Assembly (NCBI GenBank): GCA_032690845.1
Contig: CM064429.1
Span: 11,440,569-11,504,568, forward strand
Length of the DNA stretch: 64,000 nucleotides
DNA from: Eleusine coracana subsp. coracana
Lineage: Eukaryota > Streptophyta > Magnoliopsida > Poales > Poaceae
Direction: 5' to 3'
The notes beneath the pieces are model-generated. The model made no database searches, was not told the DNA's origin, and worked only from the letters and a program-made list of their open reading frames with translations. Below are positions 34,138 through 44,559 of this stretch, one piece after another. A program made the position numbers and the translations under genes. Position 1 is the first letter of the stretch, and every line of letters starts with the position of its first letter.

Positions 34138-35550
34138 TGCATCTTCAACGTCGATGTGGTGGCTAGTCAACTGGTTGCAGAAGAGGTGTTTTCTCCATTC
34201 TCTCCACCAAGTCTTGAATAATGCAAAGCAAGAAGGGAGCAGCTTCAGGTCGGCAATATTACCCATTGGGATTTCTGCGGCCATGTCATAGATTTTCTTG
34301 TACTCCAGATGGCTCTTGAGTTCCTATCTAGCTCGAAGTCGATTGATGTAAGAGGAGTCGGCAGGAAGTAGTCCAAACCCAAGCTGAAAAGAGATCACTG
34401 CTGGATTATAAAACTCGTATGAACGAGTTCTGCGCTGTCCACCATGGAAGTTGCCCGGGAGGATGCCTGATCTGATACAAGCTTCCAGAATGAGTGTTGA
34501 TTCCTTGTCTTGGAAGGGGTTGTCAGGACGAAATCTTGATGGGTTCTCAAATTCTAAGTCTTCATAAGGAAACTAGACTTGCTTCTGCACTTGGATTCCA
34601 TTATAAAAGAGAATGAAGTAGGCATTGAAGTTTTCCCTTGTCATTCTGGATCCAAGGCCCACCATGGTAGCCTCGCCTAGTGAATTACATCGACGTTCTG
34701 GTATTTCCTCGTCCTCTATTGCTTCTGTGGATGGGAACTTGTTTTCAGGGAAATGGGCTAGTTCCATGGCTTGTGAATAGTAAATGTTGAGCCATAGTTC
34801 GGTAAACCACCACGGGCCTCCTACAGCAATAGTCTGGTGGGTCTGAAGACTAACAACTATGCAGTGCAAAAGTTGATAGACTGAAACAAAGAAGAAATCT
34901 GCCTAGAGGAAACTTCTTGCCATCGGCCAAGATCTCTGCCATGCCCTAGAAATTAGTGGTTGGCATGCAAGAAGATCCGTAGAAGATGAAACGTTCTAGC
35001 CAGAGATTCAAGAAAGAGGTGAGTTCTCGATGGGTGGCAGTGCCAGTCTTCTAGTATGCAGCAATATAGATGGGCCAACTGTTCGGGCCCTTGATGTCTA
35101 ATTTGTGCTGATTCTGGACAGGCTAGACAAGGAAGGGGTCATAGTAATGATCAATGTTCAGTCCAGTCAACATCATCACATCCATGAGGGCCTGGTTGAA
35201 CAAAAAGGCTATTAGAGCATCGGACTAGAAGTAAGAAGCTGTAGCTAGGATAGGCTCATTTTTGCCATATCAACCAAGGATAGTGGTAATGCTCATCTAT
35301 TTGGGCATCCTGAAGAGTGGCAGCACGGGAGTTTGTGACTCATCAGTATTAATCTCCAACCATTGATCTCTGATGGCCAGGATCTAAACACTATTTTCCA
35401 GGGTTCGAGGGAGGCCAAAGTGGATTTGAATGGAATTCTATTGGTTTCAAAATTAATGAGATCCGTGGGGTTCGGGTCATTGCAAGGACCTAAATAAAAA
35501 TGATTTTCTGCGACAACAGACGGAATGCAGATCTGGTGCTTGCGTTCCCA
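34138..35550 (-). pseudogene. Plant mobile domain-like exon of the E1 antisense gene
   Basis: Recognisable as the aminotransferase-like plant mobile domain: SDALIAFLFNQALMDVMMLT with GLNID, then FLNLWLERFIFYGSSCMPTT, SLQTHQTIAVGGPWWFTEL with WLNIYY, and FALFKTWWREWRKHLF. The domain occurs in plant nuclear proteins and in several transposable elements; its biochemical role is not settled. About 450 codons are read through with roughly eight stops, nearly all TAG where CAG or TGG is expected, and one frameshift near 34885. The exon closes with GATGCA followed by GTAAGTC (donor at 34137). Confidence 0.72.
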
Positions 35551-35801
35551 GTACGTGCAGAAAGTAAAGATAATATTAAAAGGGGGACAAGATGATTACG
35601 ATATGGAGGATGTTAAGTTTATTGCTAGTTAATAGATAGATGAAGACACTACAGTGATTATGAAGATAAAGATGCTATAGAGTGCATGAAGGGTGAATAG
35701 TGAGCAAGAATATGGCAGATTTAAATCTATGGTTAAGACTTAATGGTAGAGGAAAGCAGAAAAATAAGTTACCTCAGGGACTTCATGCGGGGTCGCCATC
35801 A

Positions 35802-35906
35802 CTGAGGTTGAGGTCTATGGGGCTTGTCGGTGCTTGGGGTCGAGGTCGTACGGGAAGAAGAGTGTGCCGGCGGAGCAGGAGAGAGAAGAGGATGAAAGGG
35901 TTTGAG
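35802..35906 (-). promoter_or_regulatory. Leader of the E1 antisense gene, proximal part
   Basis: C/T-rich sequence on the minus strand just upstream of the ATG at 35799, typical of a plant 5' leader. E7 has been inserted at 35906, separating it from the TATA box at 42742-42748. Confidence 0.5.
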
Positions 35907-37437
35907 TGTTGACTTTTGCTAAGCCATATTAATAAATCATTCCCGGCACGGGGCCAGAAACGGTTCACTAATATGTCCCAGAGTCAAGTAGGTAAAATCC
36001 GCAAGCGCACGGAGAATACCGCTGTAGCATTTCACCCGGAAGTATTCAGGGTATCGTATTTGTTTATCCCAAAGGAAGGGTATGATCAAGAAGCATTACT
36101 AACATATAAGATCATGTTAACAATTAGCAAGGATATCTAACCAAGACAGGCGGGTACATGATAATAACTGGGTAGTGTGACACACACAGAAGATTCCTAC
36201 CAAATAAATTAAGTCTAGTGGAGGAAAGACTAGGCTAAGCTACTCCTACTATACATTCCTATACAGTTGCATAGCCTAAGTAGAATACATACAGACCCAC
36301 ACTCAGGTTCAGCAGTCAATAGTATAGCACTTCAGGCACGGACTTACCCCTGCATCCACAGGCGACTTCCGCCAAGAGCCTACGCACTAGCCTAGCGGGG
36401 AGGATTTCAAAGGACGGACAGGGCTGTCACCACCTGCCGCCTACCTCAACGAACCAGTAGACTAACGAATAATTGATGCAAATCAGTCACCCAAGTACCA
36501 TACTTGCATGACCAAAGAGCACTCTGCCCCTCCGCGATTACTATTAACGAGGCAGAGCTACCGTACGAATACGATCACCAAACCCATGCTATACTTTATC
36601 AGCTAAAACTAAGCATAGAGACTATAACATATAAACTAGGCTATAGTGACGGTATATAACTAGCATGACAATAGTAGTATAATAAATATAAACTACTATC
36701 ACACAAGTAGACTATACTATCACATATATGGATCACAATATCAAACAAGAAACTCATGACCCAAGCACAACTATATAGAAAAGATATATATATTGATAAG
36801 AGCAAAGTCTTACAAAAGGGAAAAGATACAAGAGCCATACCAATTCCAAGTGAAGACTTGGGACTAGAGAGCTCTAAACTCAGCCTAACTCCACTAAAAC
36901 TCCAAGAACTACTACTAGCAAGAGAGAAATGCTTCTTGTGGTGTGTGTTGAGTGTGAAGGCACACCCTCCTATTTATAGCCTCAATAGGTCGGCAAGGGA
37001 GAGTAACCGCCACGGAAGGCATCTCAAACCGTCATCAGGAGTCGCGGAGGAGCCAACACGTGGAAGCCTAGGCGGAGAGGGCGCCCGGCTGGGTCGGCCG
37101 ACCTGGGGGTGGCCCCTCCTGGCCTGTGCTTTCTCCAGGTGGCTGTCCTGTGGGCCCTGACGTCGGTTTGCGCGGTATTACAGGGAGTTACGTCGGTTAA
37201 GTGCTGAAAATGGGCCCTTCAATCCGTGTGACGTCCATGTGGCACTCTCTGATTGGTCGAAAGTGTGTTTTCTTGCCTTTTGAGGTGTTTCCTTCACATT
37301 TCCTCCTGCATGCACAAAGTTCTCCAAGTACAAGTGGAACTATATTATTGTGCTAAAGCATGCGTGTATGAAATGCCAAATTCTCCTTTATTTGAGTATA
37401 GTTGACGGTTAAAAATGGTACTTAACAGCCGTCAACA
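35907..37437 (-). repeat. E7 3' LTR (1531 bp)
   Basis: On the minus strand it starts TGTTGACGGCTG and ends AAAAGTCAACA. It has one copy of the 18-bp GTCGGCCGAC repeat (about 37093-37110) upstream of the TATAAATAGG box (complement near 36968). Polypurine tract complement at 37438-37452. Confidence 0.93.
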
Positions 37438-38919
37438 AACTCCCCCAAGCTTACCCTTTGCTCGTCCCGAAGCAAAGATAAACTTAAGTTGTTGATCAGG
37501 AGTTGCTACAATGTCCTACTCCTCAATAATACTATGCGCCCAACAAAGTACTCTTCCTAGAATTAAATATGTTGGCACATAACTTACCCATTTACCTCGA
37601 TCCATGGGGCTTTTACACCTCATTGTCTTGGGCGGTTGAGAGATAGAACAATTGCAGGGCACCAATCACTTGCTCTAGATTCCGCTATGTTATTCCGGAG
37701 GTTTTCAAAAGATTTTGAAAATAAAAACCAAGTTCCTCAAATGATTCTCTCGGATCACTCAATATGTGTATGATTCCTCACCAAGGCAAAGTGTTGCCTA
37801 TAATCACCTACTTCTAAATAAGGCTTTATGTGGAGCTCAAGGTAGGGATATATGAGGCACTCATGTTCACATAATATTGCTATGTCAAAAGACCGGATCC
37901 AAGAAAAACATCAATTCAAACAATCTTGATCAAGATGTGCAAGTGTGTGGGAGAATGGAGGAATGGTGGATGGGAAGAAATAACTCCTTTTTGAATTTTC
38001 CTTCTCTCTTTTGGAGTTTCTAGGCTATGGCTATCTTTTGCTTGCTCTCTTTTTTGAGCATTTTTTTTTCTTTTTTTTTTCTTTTCTTTTCTTTTTGCAT
38101 AGCCATAGTCCTAGTTTGTAATGAATACTTTGAGAGAGGAATTTTGCAATGGATATATGGAGTGTTTCTTTGGATAGATGGATGGATAGTGGCTTTCTTC
38201 CGGTGTAGAAGAATAGCTCACGGTGGATATGGTGGATATGGTGGATGCTATCTTCTTGATTTAGAAGGATAGCTCATGGCGGTGGATGTGTGTATATGAT
38301 GGATGCTATCTTCTTGATTTAGAAGGATAGCTCATGGCGGTGGATGTGTGTATATGATCTTGATCAAGAAAGCATGAAAAGAGTTCTACTAGGGTCACAA
38401 CAATTTTGACTAAGCTCAATGTGAAACAAGCAGCATATGTGTAAAGGTTTTCAAATGTAAACACTACATATGGCTGTGGTGGGAATTTCATCATTGAGGA
38501 ACTTATCAATTTGTCATTTTGAAAAATAAAACTCCGGAATTCAAGCTTTACGTTGAGCAAGATCATAGCAGCCCTATCTATCATATCATACCTCTCAACA
38601 ACTTAGAACTAGAGAATGCATATGCTACCCACAAGATTCAAGTTCAAGGCAAGATTTACCAACAAACCTAACTCTTGAGAGAGTACTAAGTTGTAAACTA
38701 GCATTAGAGAGGAATAAAGGACAGAGCAACTATTCATCATCTCAACATAGGAAAATTATACACATTCATACCGCGCATGAAAAAGGGAAATATTTTTGTT
38801 CTTTTTATGTTTTGCAAATTTTTATGGATTTTCAGATTTAGCAAATGCAAGAAATAAAGGGAAGGGGAAAGATACAAGTTACCGTGAGAAGGGGGGTCCT
38901 CCCCCAAGCTTGTTCTTGC
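37438..38919 (-). other. E7 3' untranslated region
   Basis: No gene. It contains the GGACGAGCAAAGGGTAAG motif before the polypurine tract, a T-rich run (38040-38100) and a 58-bp tandem duplication (38243-38300 and 38301-38358) that E8 and E9 lack. Short frames here vary between copies and are not conserved as protein. Confidence 0.75.
38243..38358. repeat. 58-bp tandem duplication private to E7
   Basis: The unit starting GGATGCTATCTTCTTG and ending TATATGAT occurs twice in a row. The matching places in E8 and E9 hold one copy. Confidence 0.85.
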
Positions 38920-39666
38920 TCATATCTGCTGGTTCGGGTCGTAGCCTTGGGAGCGGAAGAAGGCATCCCAATTGCTCTGATTCTGAACCATCATCGCGTT
39001 CAGCTGGCGGAATTGGTTGTCGCTGAAATTCTGCCATTGCTGGGTGTCGGCGACATGTTGCGTGAGAGTTTGTGGCATGCTCTCGGTGCGCAAATCAAGG
39101 TCGTTCACCCTCTTTGTCAACTCGGCCATCCCATAGTTGAGTTCACGGAACCCACGGGATGAGAATGACCGAGTGGCAAAGGATGGCGGTCCGCTTGAAC
39201 TTGATGACGTCTGCATGGGGTAATCGTACTGAGATTCCCATGCTCCGGCCTGCCATGTTGATGCACCCGCCTCGTCCTGTGGCGGGGGCTGCTCCCATAC
39301 CGGATCTCCGGTCGGAGTGTGAAACTCCGGTGTAGGCTCCATATGCCTACGGGAACGTGTCGGTCGCCCTGAAACACTATGCCTGCGAACTTCTCCCACT
39401 ATTTTCTCGAGGAAGTGCGGATCGAAGCGTCGGGTGTGGGCGAATGGCCGTTCTCTCATGAGTGCGATGGCTTGGCCCTCGCGGTCGTCCTTGATGTCGA
39501 GATGCTCCTCGGTGATGAGCAAGGCCGGCCTTTCCTCCGGAATTTCAGCTTCGGGGTCACCATGCCCCGGACTTGGTGTGAGCTCGACGGAGGATGCTTG
39601 ACTCGTGCTTGCACGAGTGCTTTTTCTCCGCTTGATTTCGGCGACTTGCTTCATTCGTTTGAACAT
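38920..39666 (-). CDS. E7 ORF2: short ATHILA ORF-1-like protein, intact
   Basis: ATG at 39666 and TGA at 38920-38922 give 248 codons without interruption. Residues 1-24 are basic (FKRMKQVAEIKRRKS), then an acidic Pro/Glu segment, a conserved HTRRFDPHFLEKI, and a C-terminal half rich in Ser/Gln with coiled-coil-like RVNDLDLRTESMPQTLTQHV. Compared with E8 and E9 it lacks the 744-nt central ATHILA ORF-1 core; the junction (between 39398 and 39399) reads AAAATAG-TGGGAG and keeps the frame. The missing piece has GT and AG at its ends. Function unknown; Athila proteins of this type are not envelope or enzyme by any motif I see. Confidence 0.75.
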   Translation of the reverse strand: MFKRMKQVAEIKRRKSTRASTSQASSVELTPSPGHGDPEAEIPEERPALLITEEHLDIKDDREGQAIALMRERPFAHTRRFDPHFLEKIVGEVRRHSVSGRPTRSRRHMEPTPEFHTPTGDPVWEQPPPQDEAGASTWQAGAWESQYDYPMQTSSSSSGPPSFATRSFSSRGFRELNYGMAELTKRVNDLDLRTESMPQTLTQHVADTQQWQNFSDNQFRQLNAMMVQNQSNWDAFFRSQGYDPNQQI

Positions 39667-39939
39667 GGCTGCACACAAGAACAAACACAAGACAAGAACA
39701 AAAACAAGATCGAACAAGTGTTCGGGTGAGCGTTAGTGAAAACGACAAACCCGAGCTTCTCCGAAATTGGTTTTCTTCTCACAACAACTTGCAAATGCAC
39801 TAAAACATAGGGGAAATATTTTTTTTGGGTTTTTGGGGCTGTAGTAAAGTTGAAGAACACGAAATTTTGGGAGAGCAACAAGTGAGCAAAGGAGGGGAGT
39901 GAAAGATGAGCTTGGAATGGCGAAACTCCTCCTCCTGGG

Positions 39940-40072
39940 CGGTTTCTATAGCCAAGGAAGCAAGATGGCCGTTAGAAAGGGACAGAACAACGGCCATATA
40001 GCCGTTGGGAGAAAGGAGCACAGGAAAAGGTGGGGCTAGGGGGTCGGCCGACCCCACCAGGTCGGCCGACCT
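39940..40072 (-). promoter_or_regulatory. E7 internal promoter upstream of ORF2 (TATA mutated)
   Basis: Two GTCGGCCGAC palindromes (40043-40052, 40061-40070) precede, on the minus strand, a CTATAGAAA (complement about 39945-39953) where E8 and E9 have CTATAAAAA. The arrangement copies that of the LTR promoter. Confidence 0.5.
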
Positions 40073-40427
40073 GGCAGGTGGGCCTCCTGGCAGCCCCCTT
40101 TTTCCTATGTGTTCCCCAACGGCTAGGGGATTTGTCCCCTGCTGCCTTTTTGCTCAAAAAGCTCGACAAAAAATCTTTTCAAAATGGAAAGCCCAAAAAC
40201 CTATTTTCTAAATTTTTAAAAATGCAAATGAGTTTTGAAAAATTCCAAGGTGGCTGGAAAAATTCAAAAATGCAGAAATGCAGTGGTCGGGAAAAATCGA
40301 AATGTGGTGGAAAGCAAATATGCAATTAAAAGAGCAAATATGGATAACTACCGGTTTAACCTCCCGGCGAGGACTCACCTTTTAAAGTCCGACGAGCGGG
40401 ACTTTTCTCCGGCGTTCAGCTCGATGA

Positions 40428-41028
40428 AGCGTTGTCCGGTCCCGGAGATGAAGACACGGATGATGCTTCTTATTTCGTTCGCCACACCTTCTTGGTCTTT
40501 GTTGCGGTCGGTGGCTTCTCGGGCTTCGGAGGCTGCGGTTTTGCAGGCTTCACAGCCTGTTTCTTTGCAGACCTCGGAGGTTGCTGCCCTGTGGACTTCG
40601 GAGGCTGTTGCTTAATGTGTGACCTTTGCCTCCTTGCCTTCATCAGTTGTTGCTGTGCAACCTTCTCCTTCTCAAGGAAGTTCTTCATGAATGTGATGAG
40701 GCTGTCCTTCTTTTTGAACGTGTTGCAAAACTCCAGGAATTGCTGGAGATGAGCACTAGCGTCCTCATTGGCTTTCCCACAGAATGGGCTTGATCTCGAA
40801 GTTCGCATCTCCCACATTGCCAGCTGGTCCCGTAGGGATGTTGGCAGCGGAGGGAGCGGAGAACTCGCGGAGGGTCTTGTCGGCCATTTGCTCAGAGCTT
40901 GATGGTGCGGGAATGACAGGTTCGATTGGCCGAGTCTCCTTACGAGGAGGGGTGAGCCTAGCTCGTGTCCTTCTCAGGAGTGACTCAGGATCTTCAGTGA
41001 AGTTTGTCGGCAAGTCGAAACCAGTCAT
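40428..41028 (-). pseudogene. E7 ORF1: gag remnant fused to basic tail
   Basis: ATG at 41028 opens MTGFDLPTNFTEDPESLLRR; the gag start continues to FEIK, where a 29-nt deletion (relative to E9) shifts the frame. Then ASAHLQQFLEFCNTF joins directly to KDSLITFMKNFLEKEK and a Lys/Pro/Gln-rich tail, by the same 1860-nt deletion found in E9. A CAA-to-TAA type stop occurs at 40470. No zinc knuckle and no protease remain. Confidence 0.78.
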
Positions 41029-41147
41029 ACACTACCCTGTTTTCATACAAAATGCAGAAAACAAAGCAAGGTTAACCTGCTTAGGAGATAGCCTTAATAA
41101 TTGCAACACTACTATATACATTGGTAATTTTTCTTGATCATACGCCT

Positions 41148-41165
41148 TCCCCGGCAACGGCGCCA
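41148..41165 (-). other. E7 primer binding site (tRNA-Asp)
   Basis: The complement reads TGGCGCCGTTGCCGGGGA, a perfect 18-nt match to the 3' end of plant tRNA-Asp, eight bases inside the 5' LTR. Confidence 0.9.
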
Positions 41166-41173
41166 GAAATGCT

Positions 41174-42704
41174 TGTTGACTTTTGCTAAGCCATATTAAT
41201 AAATCATTCCCGGCACGGGGCCAGAAACGGTTCACTAATATGTCCCAGAGTCAAGTAGGTAAAATCCGCAAGCGCACGGAGAATACCGCTGTAGCATTTC
41301 ACCCGGAAGTATTCAGGGTATCGTATTTGTTTATCCCAAAGGAAGGGTATGATCAAGAAGCATTACTAACATATAAGATCATGTTAACAATTAGCAAGGA
41401 TATCTAACCAAGACAGGCGGGTACATGATAATAACTGGGTAGTGTGACACACACAGAAGATTCCTACCAAATAAATTAAGTCTAGTGGAGGAAAGACTAG
41501 GCTAAGCTACTCCTACTATACATTCCTATACAGTTGCATAGCCTAAGTAGAATACATACAGACCCACACTCAGGTTCAGCAGTCAATAGTATAGCACTTC
41601 AGGCACGGACTTACCCCTGCATCCACAGGCGACTTCCGCCAAGAGCCTACGCACTAGCCTAGCGGGGAGGATTTCAAAGGACGGACAGGGCTGTCACCAC
41701 CTGCCGCCTACCTCAACGAACCAGTAGACTAACGAATAATTGATGCAAATCAGTCACCCAAGTACCATACTTGCATGACCAAAGAGCACTCTGCCCCTCC
41801 GCGATTACTATTAACGAGGCAGAGCTACCGTACGAATACGATCACCAAACCCATGCTATACTTTATCAGCTAAAACTAAGCATAGAGACTATAACATATA
41901 AACTAGGCTATAGTGACGGTATATAACTAGCATGACAATAGTAGTATAATAAATATAAACTACTATCACACAAGTAGACTATACTATCACATATATGGAT
42001 CACAATATCAAACAAGAAACTCATGACCCAAGCACAACTATATAGAAAAGATATATATATTGATAAGAGCAAAGTCTTACAAAAGGGAAAAGATACAAGA
42101 GCCATACCAATTCCAAGTGAAGACTTGGGACTAGAGAGCTCTAAACTCAGCCTAACTCCACTAAAACTCCAAGAACTACTACTAGCAAGAGAGAAATGCT
42201 TCTTGTGGTGTGTGTTGAGTGTGAAGGCACACCCTCCTATTTATAGCCTCAATAGGTCGGCAAGGGAGAGTAACCGCCACGGAAGGCATCTCAAACCGTC
42301 ATCAGGAGTCGCGGAGGAGCCAACACGTGGAAGCCTAGGCGGAGAGGGCGCCCGGCTGGGTCGGCCGACCTGGGGGTGGCCCCTCCTGGCCTGTGCTTTC
42401 TCCAGGTGGCTGTCCTGTGGGCCCTGACATCGGTTTGCGCGGTATTACAGGGAGTTACGTCGGTTAAGTGCTGAAAATGGGCCCTTCAATCCGTGTGACG
42501 TCCATGTGGCACTCTCTGATTGGTCGAAAGTGTGTTTTCTTGCCTTTTGAGGTGTTTCCTTCACATTTCCTCCTGCATGCACAAAGTTCTCCAAGTACAA
42601 GTGGAACTATATTATTGTTCTAAAGCATGCGTGTATGAAATGCCAAATTCTCCTTTATTTGAGTATAGTTGACGGTTAAAAATGGTACTTAACAGCCGTC
42701 AACA
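41174..42704 (-). repeat. E7 5' LTR (1531 bp)
   Basis: Nearly identical to 35907-37437. The TATA box complement is near 42235-42243 and the single palindromic unit near 42360-42369. Confidence 0.93.
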
Positions 42705-42709
42705 TTGAG

Positions 42710-42850
42710 CTCGAGTAAAGATGAAGGGAAGAGGAAGATACATTTATAAGGATGGGACACCGGTAGGTCATGGTAAAGGCGCACGGTAAACAAGGCGAGA
42801 AAATCCGGTGCATGAAGATTTTGTACTCTGGACTCAGGGGGGGGGGGATG
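42710..42850. promoter_or_regulatory. E1 polypurine tract and antisense-gene TATA region
   Basis: E1 sequence between E7 and the 3' LTR. The run of ten G after GACTCA (42831-42848) is the polypurine tract for the sense strand. On the minus strand TATAAAT (complement 42742-42748) lies about 145 nt upstream of the antisense ATG at 35799 when E7 is removed, a normal plant TATA-to-ATG distance. Confidence 0.6.
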
Positions 42851-43582
42851 TGTTGGCACTGAAATTTGGACCAGTCCCAATGGTCAGAGACGTGGAGTTG
42901 AAGTCGGCGAAGTCAGAGAAGCCCAACGGCCGCAGGGAATAAAGTGGGCCTGTTAGGGCTATTTTATCTCTTTCTATTTTTTAGTTTAGATTTTTTTAGG
43001 AATAAATCTAGTTGGTTTACTTTTTTGGAAACCGTAGAGTCCTGGCCGAGTCACGTCTCAACACCTTGCACACGGCTATAAATATGTTATTGGGTCTGTA
43101 CAAAAAAGACAACACTTTCATTCATTACATTTCGGCACATCGCCAAACCTTTTCTCGATGACATCCTCGTCTCACGTGGGCTGCATCGGCTTCGATCTTG
43201 ATGAGAGACTTGGATTAGTCAACCTTGATAATTTGATTGACTTGAACTAGTAGTTTCTCATTGATTTGATATTCTAGTTGTTATCAGTAGAATAGTTAGT
43301 TATCCGTGACTAAATCTTTACCTAGTTTGTTCTATCGACTTCATATCACGGTACTATCTCGGTTAGGTCCGATCTTCTATGATTTTAGTAGGTTTTATGA
43401 ACTTGATTTATATCTATTATTTGAGTCACTTTATTGATTCTACCCATAATTGGAGCGCATCTAGTCTTGTTTACCTTGTTTGGGCAATGTCTCAATTATG
43501 TTCGATCTGCTCGAGCCAGCGAGGCTACATCGACTTTGATCTCTTGCTAAGTCGATAGGACCAAGTGTGAGTCAATTGTGGG
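42851..43582 (+). repeat. E1 3' LTR, left 732 bp
   Basis: Follows the polypurine tract and aligns with 3019 to about 3751 of the 5' LTR, with many substitutions and several small indels. Cut at 43582 by E10; the remainder should lie beyond the right edge of the window. Confidence 0.85.
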
Positions 43583-43886
43583 TGTTGGTGGCCGATAAAA
43601 CCCAATATCGGCCACCAACCGGTTAGGAAATGCAAGGTAAAGACCTTACTTCAACCGTTCTAAACTTCCACCGCTTATGACAAGGATATAAAATGCCAAT
43701 AAGCCCCACTGTACAATGAGGATGATTTAGTGACCAAGTTGTGTTGGTTTACACTTACCTCTATTTTGTGGGAGTATGTGTTTGTGCACTTGATCCTCGT
43801 AGGGCTCTAACAATGAAGCAACTCATGATCCATCATCTCTAAGTTTTATTTTGCTCGGGACGAGCAAAGGCTTAAGCTTGGGGAGG
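43583..43886 (+). repeat. E10 truncated LTR start and 3' internal remnant
   Basis: 43583-43656 matches the first 70 bp of the LTR at 43887 and includes a perfect 14-bp inverted repeat (GTTGGTGGCCGATA and TATCGGCCACCAAC). From about 43657 it changes to 3' untranslated sequence and ends in a polypurine tract. More than a full LTR and all coding DNA are missing between. Confidence 0.75.
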
Positions 43887-44559
43887 TGTTGGCGGCTGAT
43901 AAAACCCAATATCGGCTGCCAACCGGACGGGAAATGCAAGGTAAAACCTTAGTTCAATAAGTATTTATTTAAATTAATAAAGTTCCATGAGTTTTTGTGA
44001 AATATGTGGTTGCAGCTACAAAAAGGGCTAAAATATGCTGAAACATGATGAAACATTCCGTCGACCGATCATGGTGTGAAACAGCCATTTTCCATCGGCC
44101 GATAGGGTCGTCTATTGCTGAAATCAGGACTCGGTTGACAGGATCATTTACGATTTAAATCAGGACCTGACCGACAGGGTCGTTTAAGGCTGAAATCAGC
44201 CACCCGGCCGATCAAACCGGAATCATTGTCCGGCTGATCATCCGACCCGGCCGATTCTATAAAACACTCCACCATGATGCCGTTTTCTCCTCTCGAACCA
44301 AAAATAATGAAATACGGCTAAGGAAAGGGGGCCATCAAGTAGCCTAACCGGGAGAGGACAAGAGGCAACCCCGCAAGGGTTGGCACCTGGCCAAGGCCGC
44401 CGCCCGGCATGGGCTGTTGCCCGGCCTAGCTTGCCGCCCGGCCTGGGTTTGCCACCCGGGATTTCCAGCCCATGAGGCCTATGAGGCCTATCGACCCCAA
44501 AAGAAGAGAGCCGGTGGCAACCGACTAAACAACCGCCATCGGGTTCAAATCCAAGCCAT

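Larger units (their letters stand above)
21240..35799 (-). pseudogene. E1 antisense multi-exon gene (PMD-like domain, coiled-coil end), interrupted by E3
   Basis: Runs opposite to gag-pol between pol and the 3' LTR of E1; E3 (21569-32693) lies inside its last exon. ATG at 35797-35799 starts a 9-codon exon ending CCTGAG followed by GTAACT. Then come a PMD-like region (about 35550-34138), small exons about 34060-33832 and 33756-33671, one ending GCTACA-GTAAGAG at about 33469, 33397-33218 (flanked by TTTTTTTTAG and CAG-GTATTA), about 33152-33027, and a last exon 32960-32694 plus 21568-21240. Exons are open or nearly so in one frame; introns of 60-220 bp are not. Middle exons are Pro/Ser/Thr-rich; the last is coiled-coil. 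Stops are mainly TAG/TGA. Antisense genes at this place are known for Tat elements; exon limits are my inference. Confidence 0.7.
35907..42704 (-). mobile_element. E7: non-autonomous Athila-related element (small form), minus strand
   Basis: 6798 bp with two 1531-bp LTRs (35907-37437 and 41174-42704), exact TTGAG duplications (35902-35906, 42705-42709), tRNA-Asp primer site, ORF1 (gag fragment), internal promoter, ORF2 and a 1.5-kb untranslated region. By eye I find two differences between the LTRs (near 37162/42429 and 37338/42615), which makes it the youngest insertion seen. No protease, RT or integrase. Confidence 0.93.
3019..43582 (+). mobile_element. E1: Tat-lineage Ty3/Gypsy retrotransposon, split by nested insertions
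   Basis: The oldest and outermost large element. Its own sequence is 3019-6059, 16426-21573, 32694-35906 and 42710-43582; the rest is E2, E3 and E7. Order: 5' LTR, primer site, gag, protease, RT, RNase H, second RNase H, integrase, antisense gene, polypurine tract, 3' LTR. The 3' LTR is cut by E10 at 43583, so its right end lies outside the window. Lineage follows from the second RNase H after the usual one (motif STNNQVEYRA) and from the antisense gene between pol and 3' LTR, both known Tat traits. The coding region has many stops and frameshifts and is not functional. Confidence 0.85.

Noticed and set aside
34881..34887. GTTTCAG before the TCTATCAAC stretch as an intron acceptor in the antisense gene
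   Set aside because: The PMD-like reading continues across it with a one-base frame change; no donor is needed. I treat it as a frameshift.
36641..37160. Recurring 65-, 116- and 134-codon ORFs in the E7, E8 and E9 LTRs
   Set aside because: They lie in the untranscribed or leader parts of LTRs, recur only because the LTR is repeated, and show no protein family features.
39551..39748. Upstream extension of ORF2 (hydrophobic LVFVLVLCLFLCA-type start) as a signal peptide
   Set aside because: It arises from the pyrimidine-rich leader, and the conserved start in all copies is the ATG after GTGCAGCC or GTGTAGCC; E8 and E9 differ in the leader frame.
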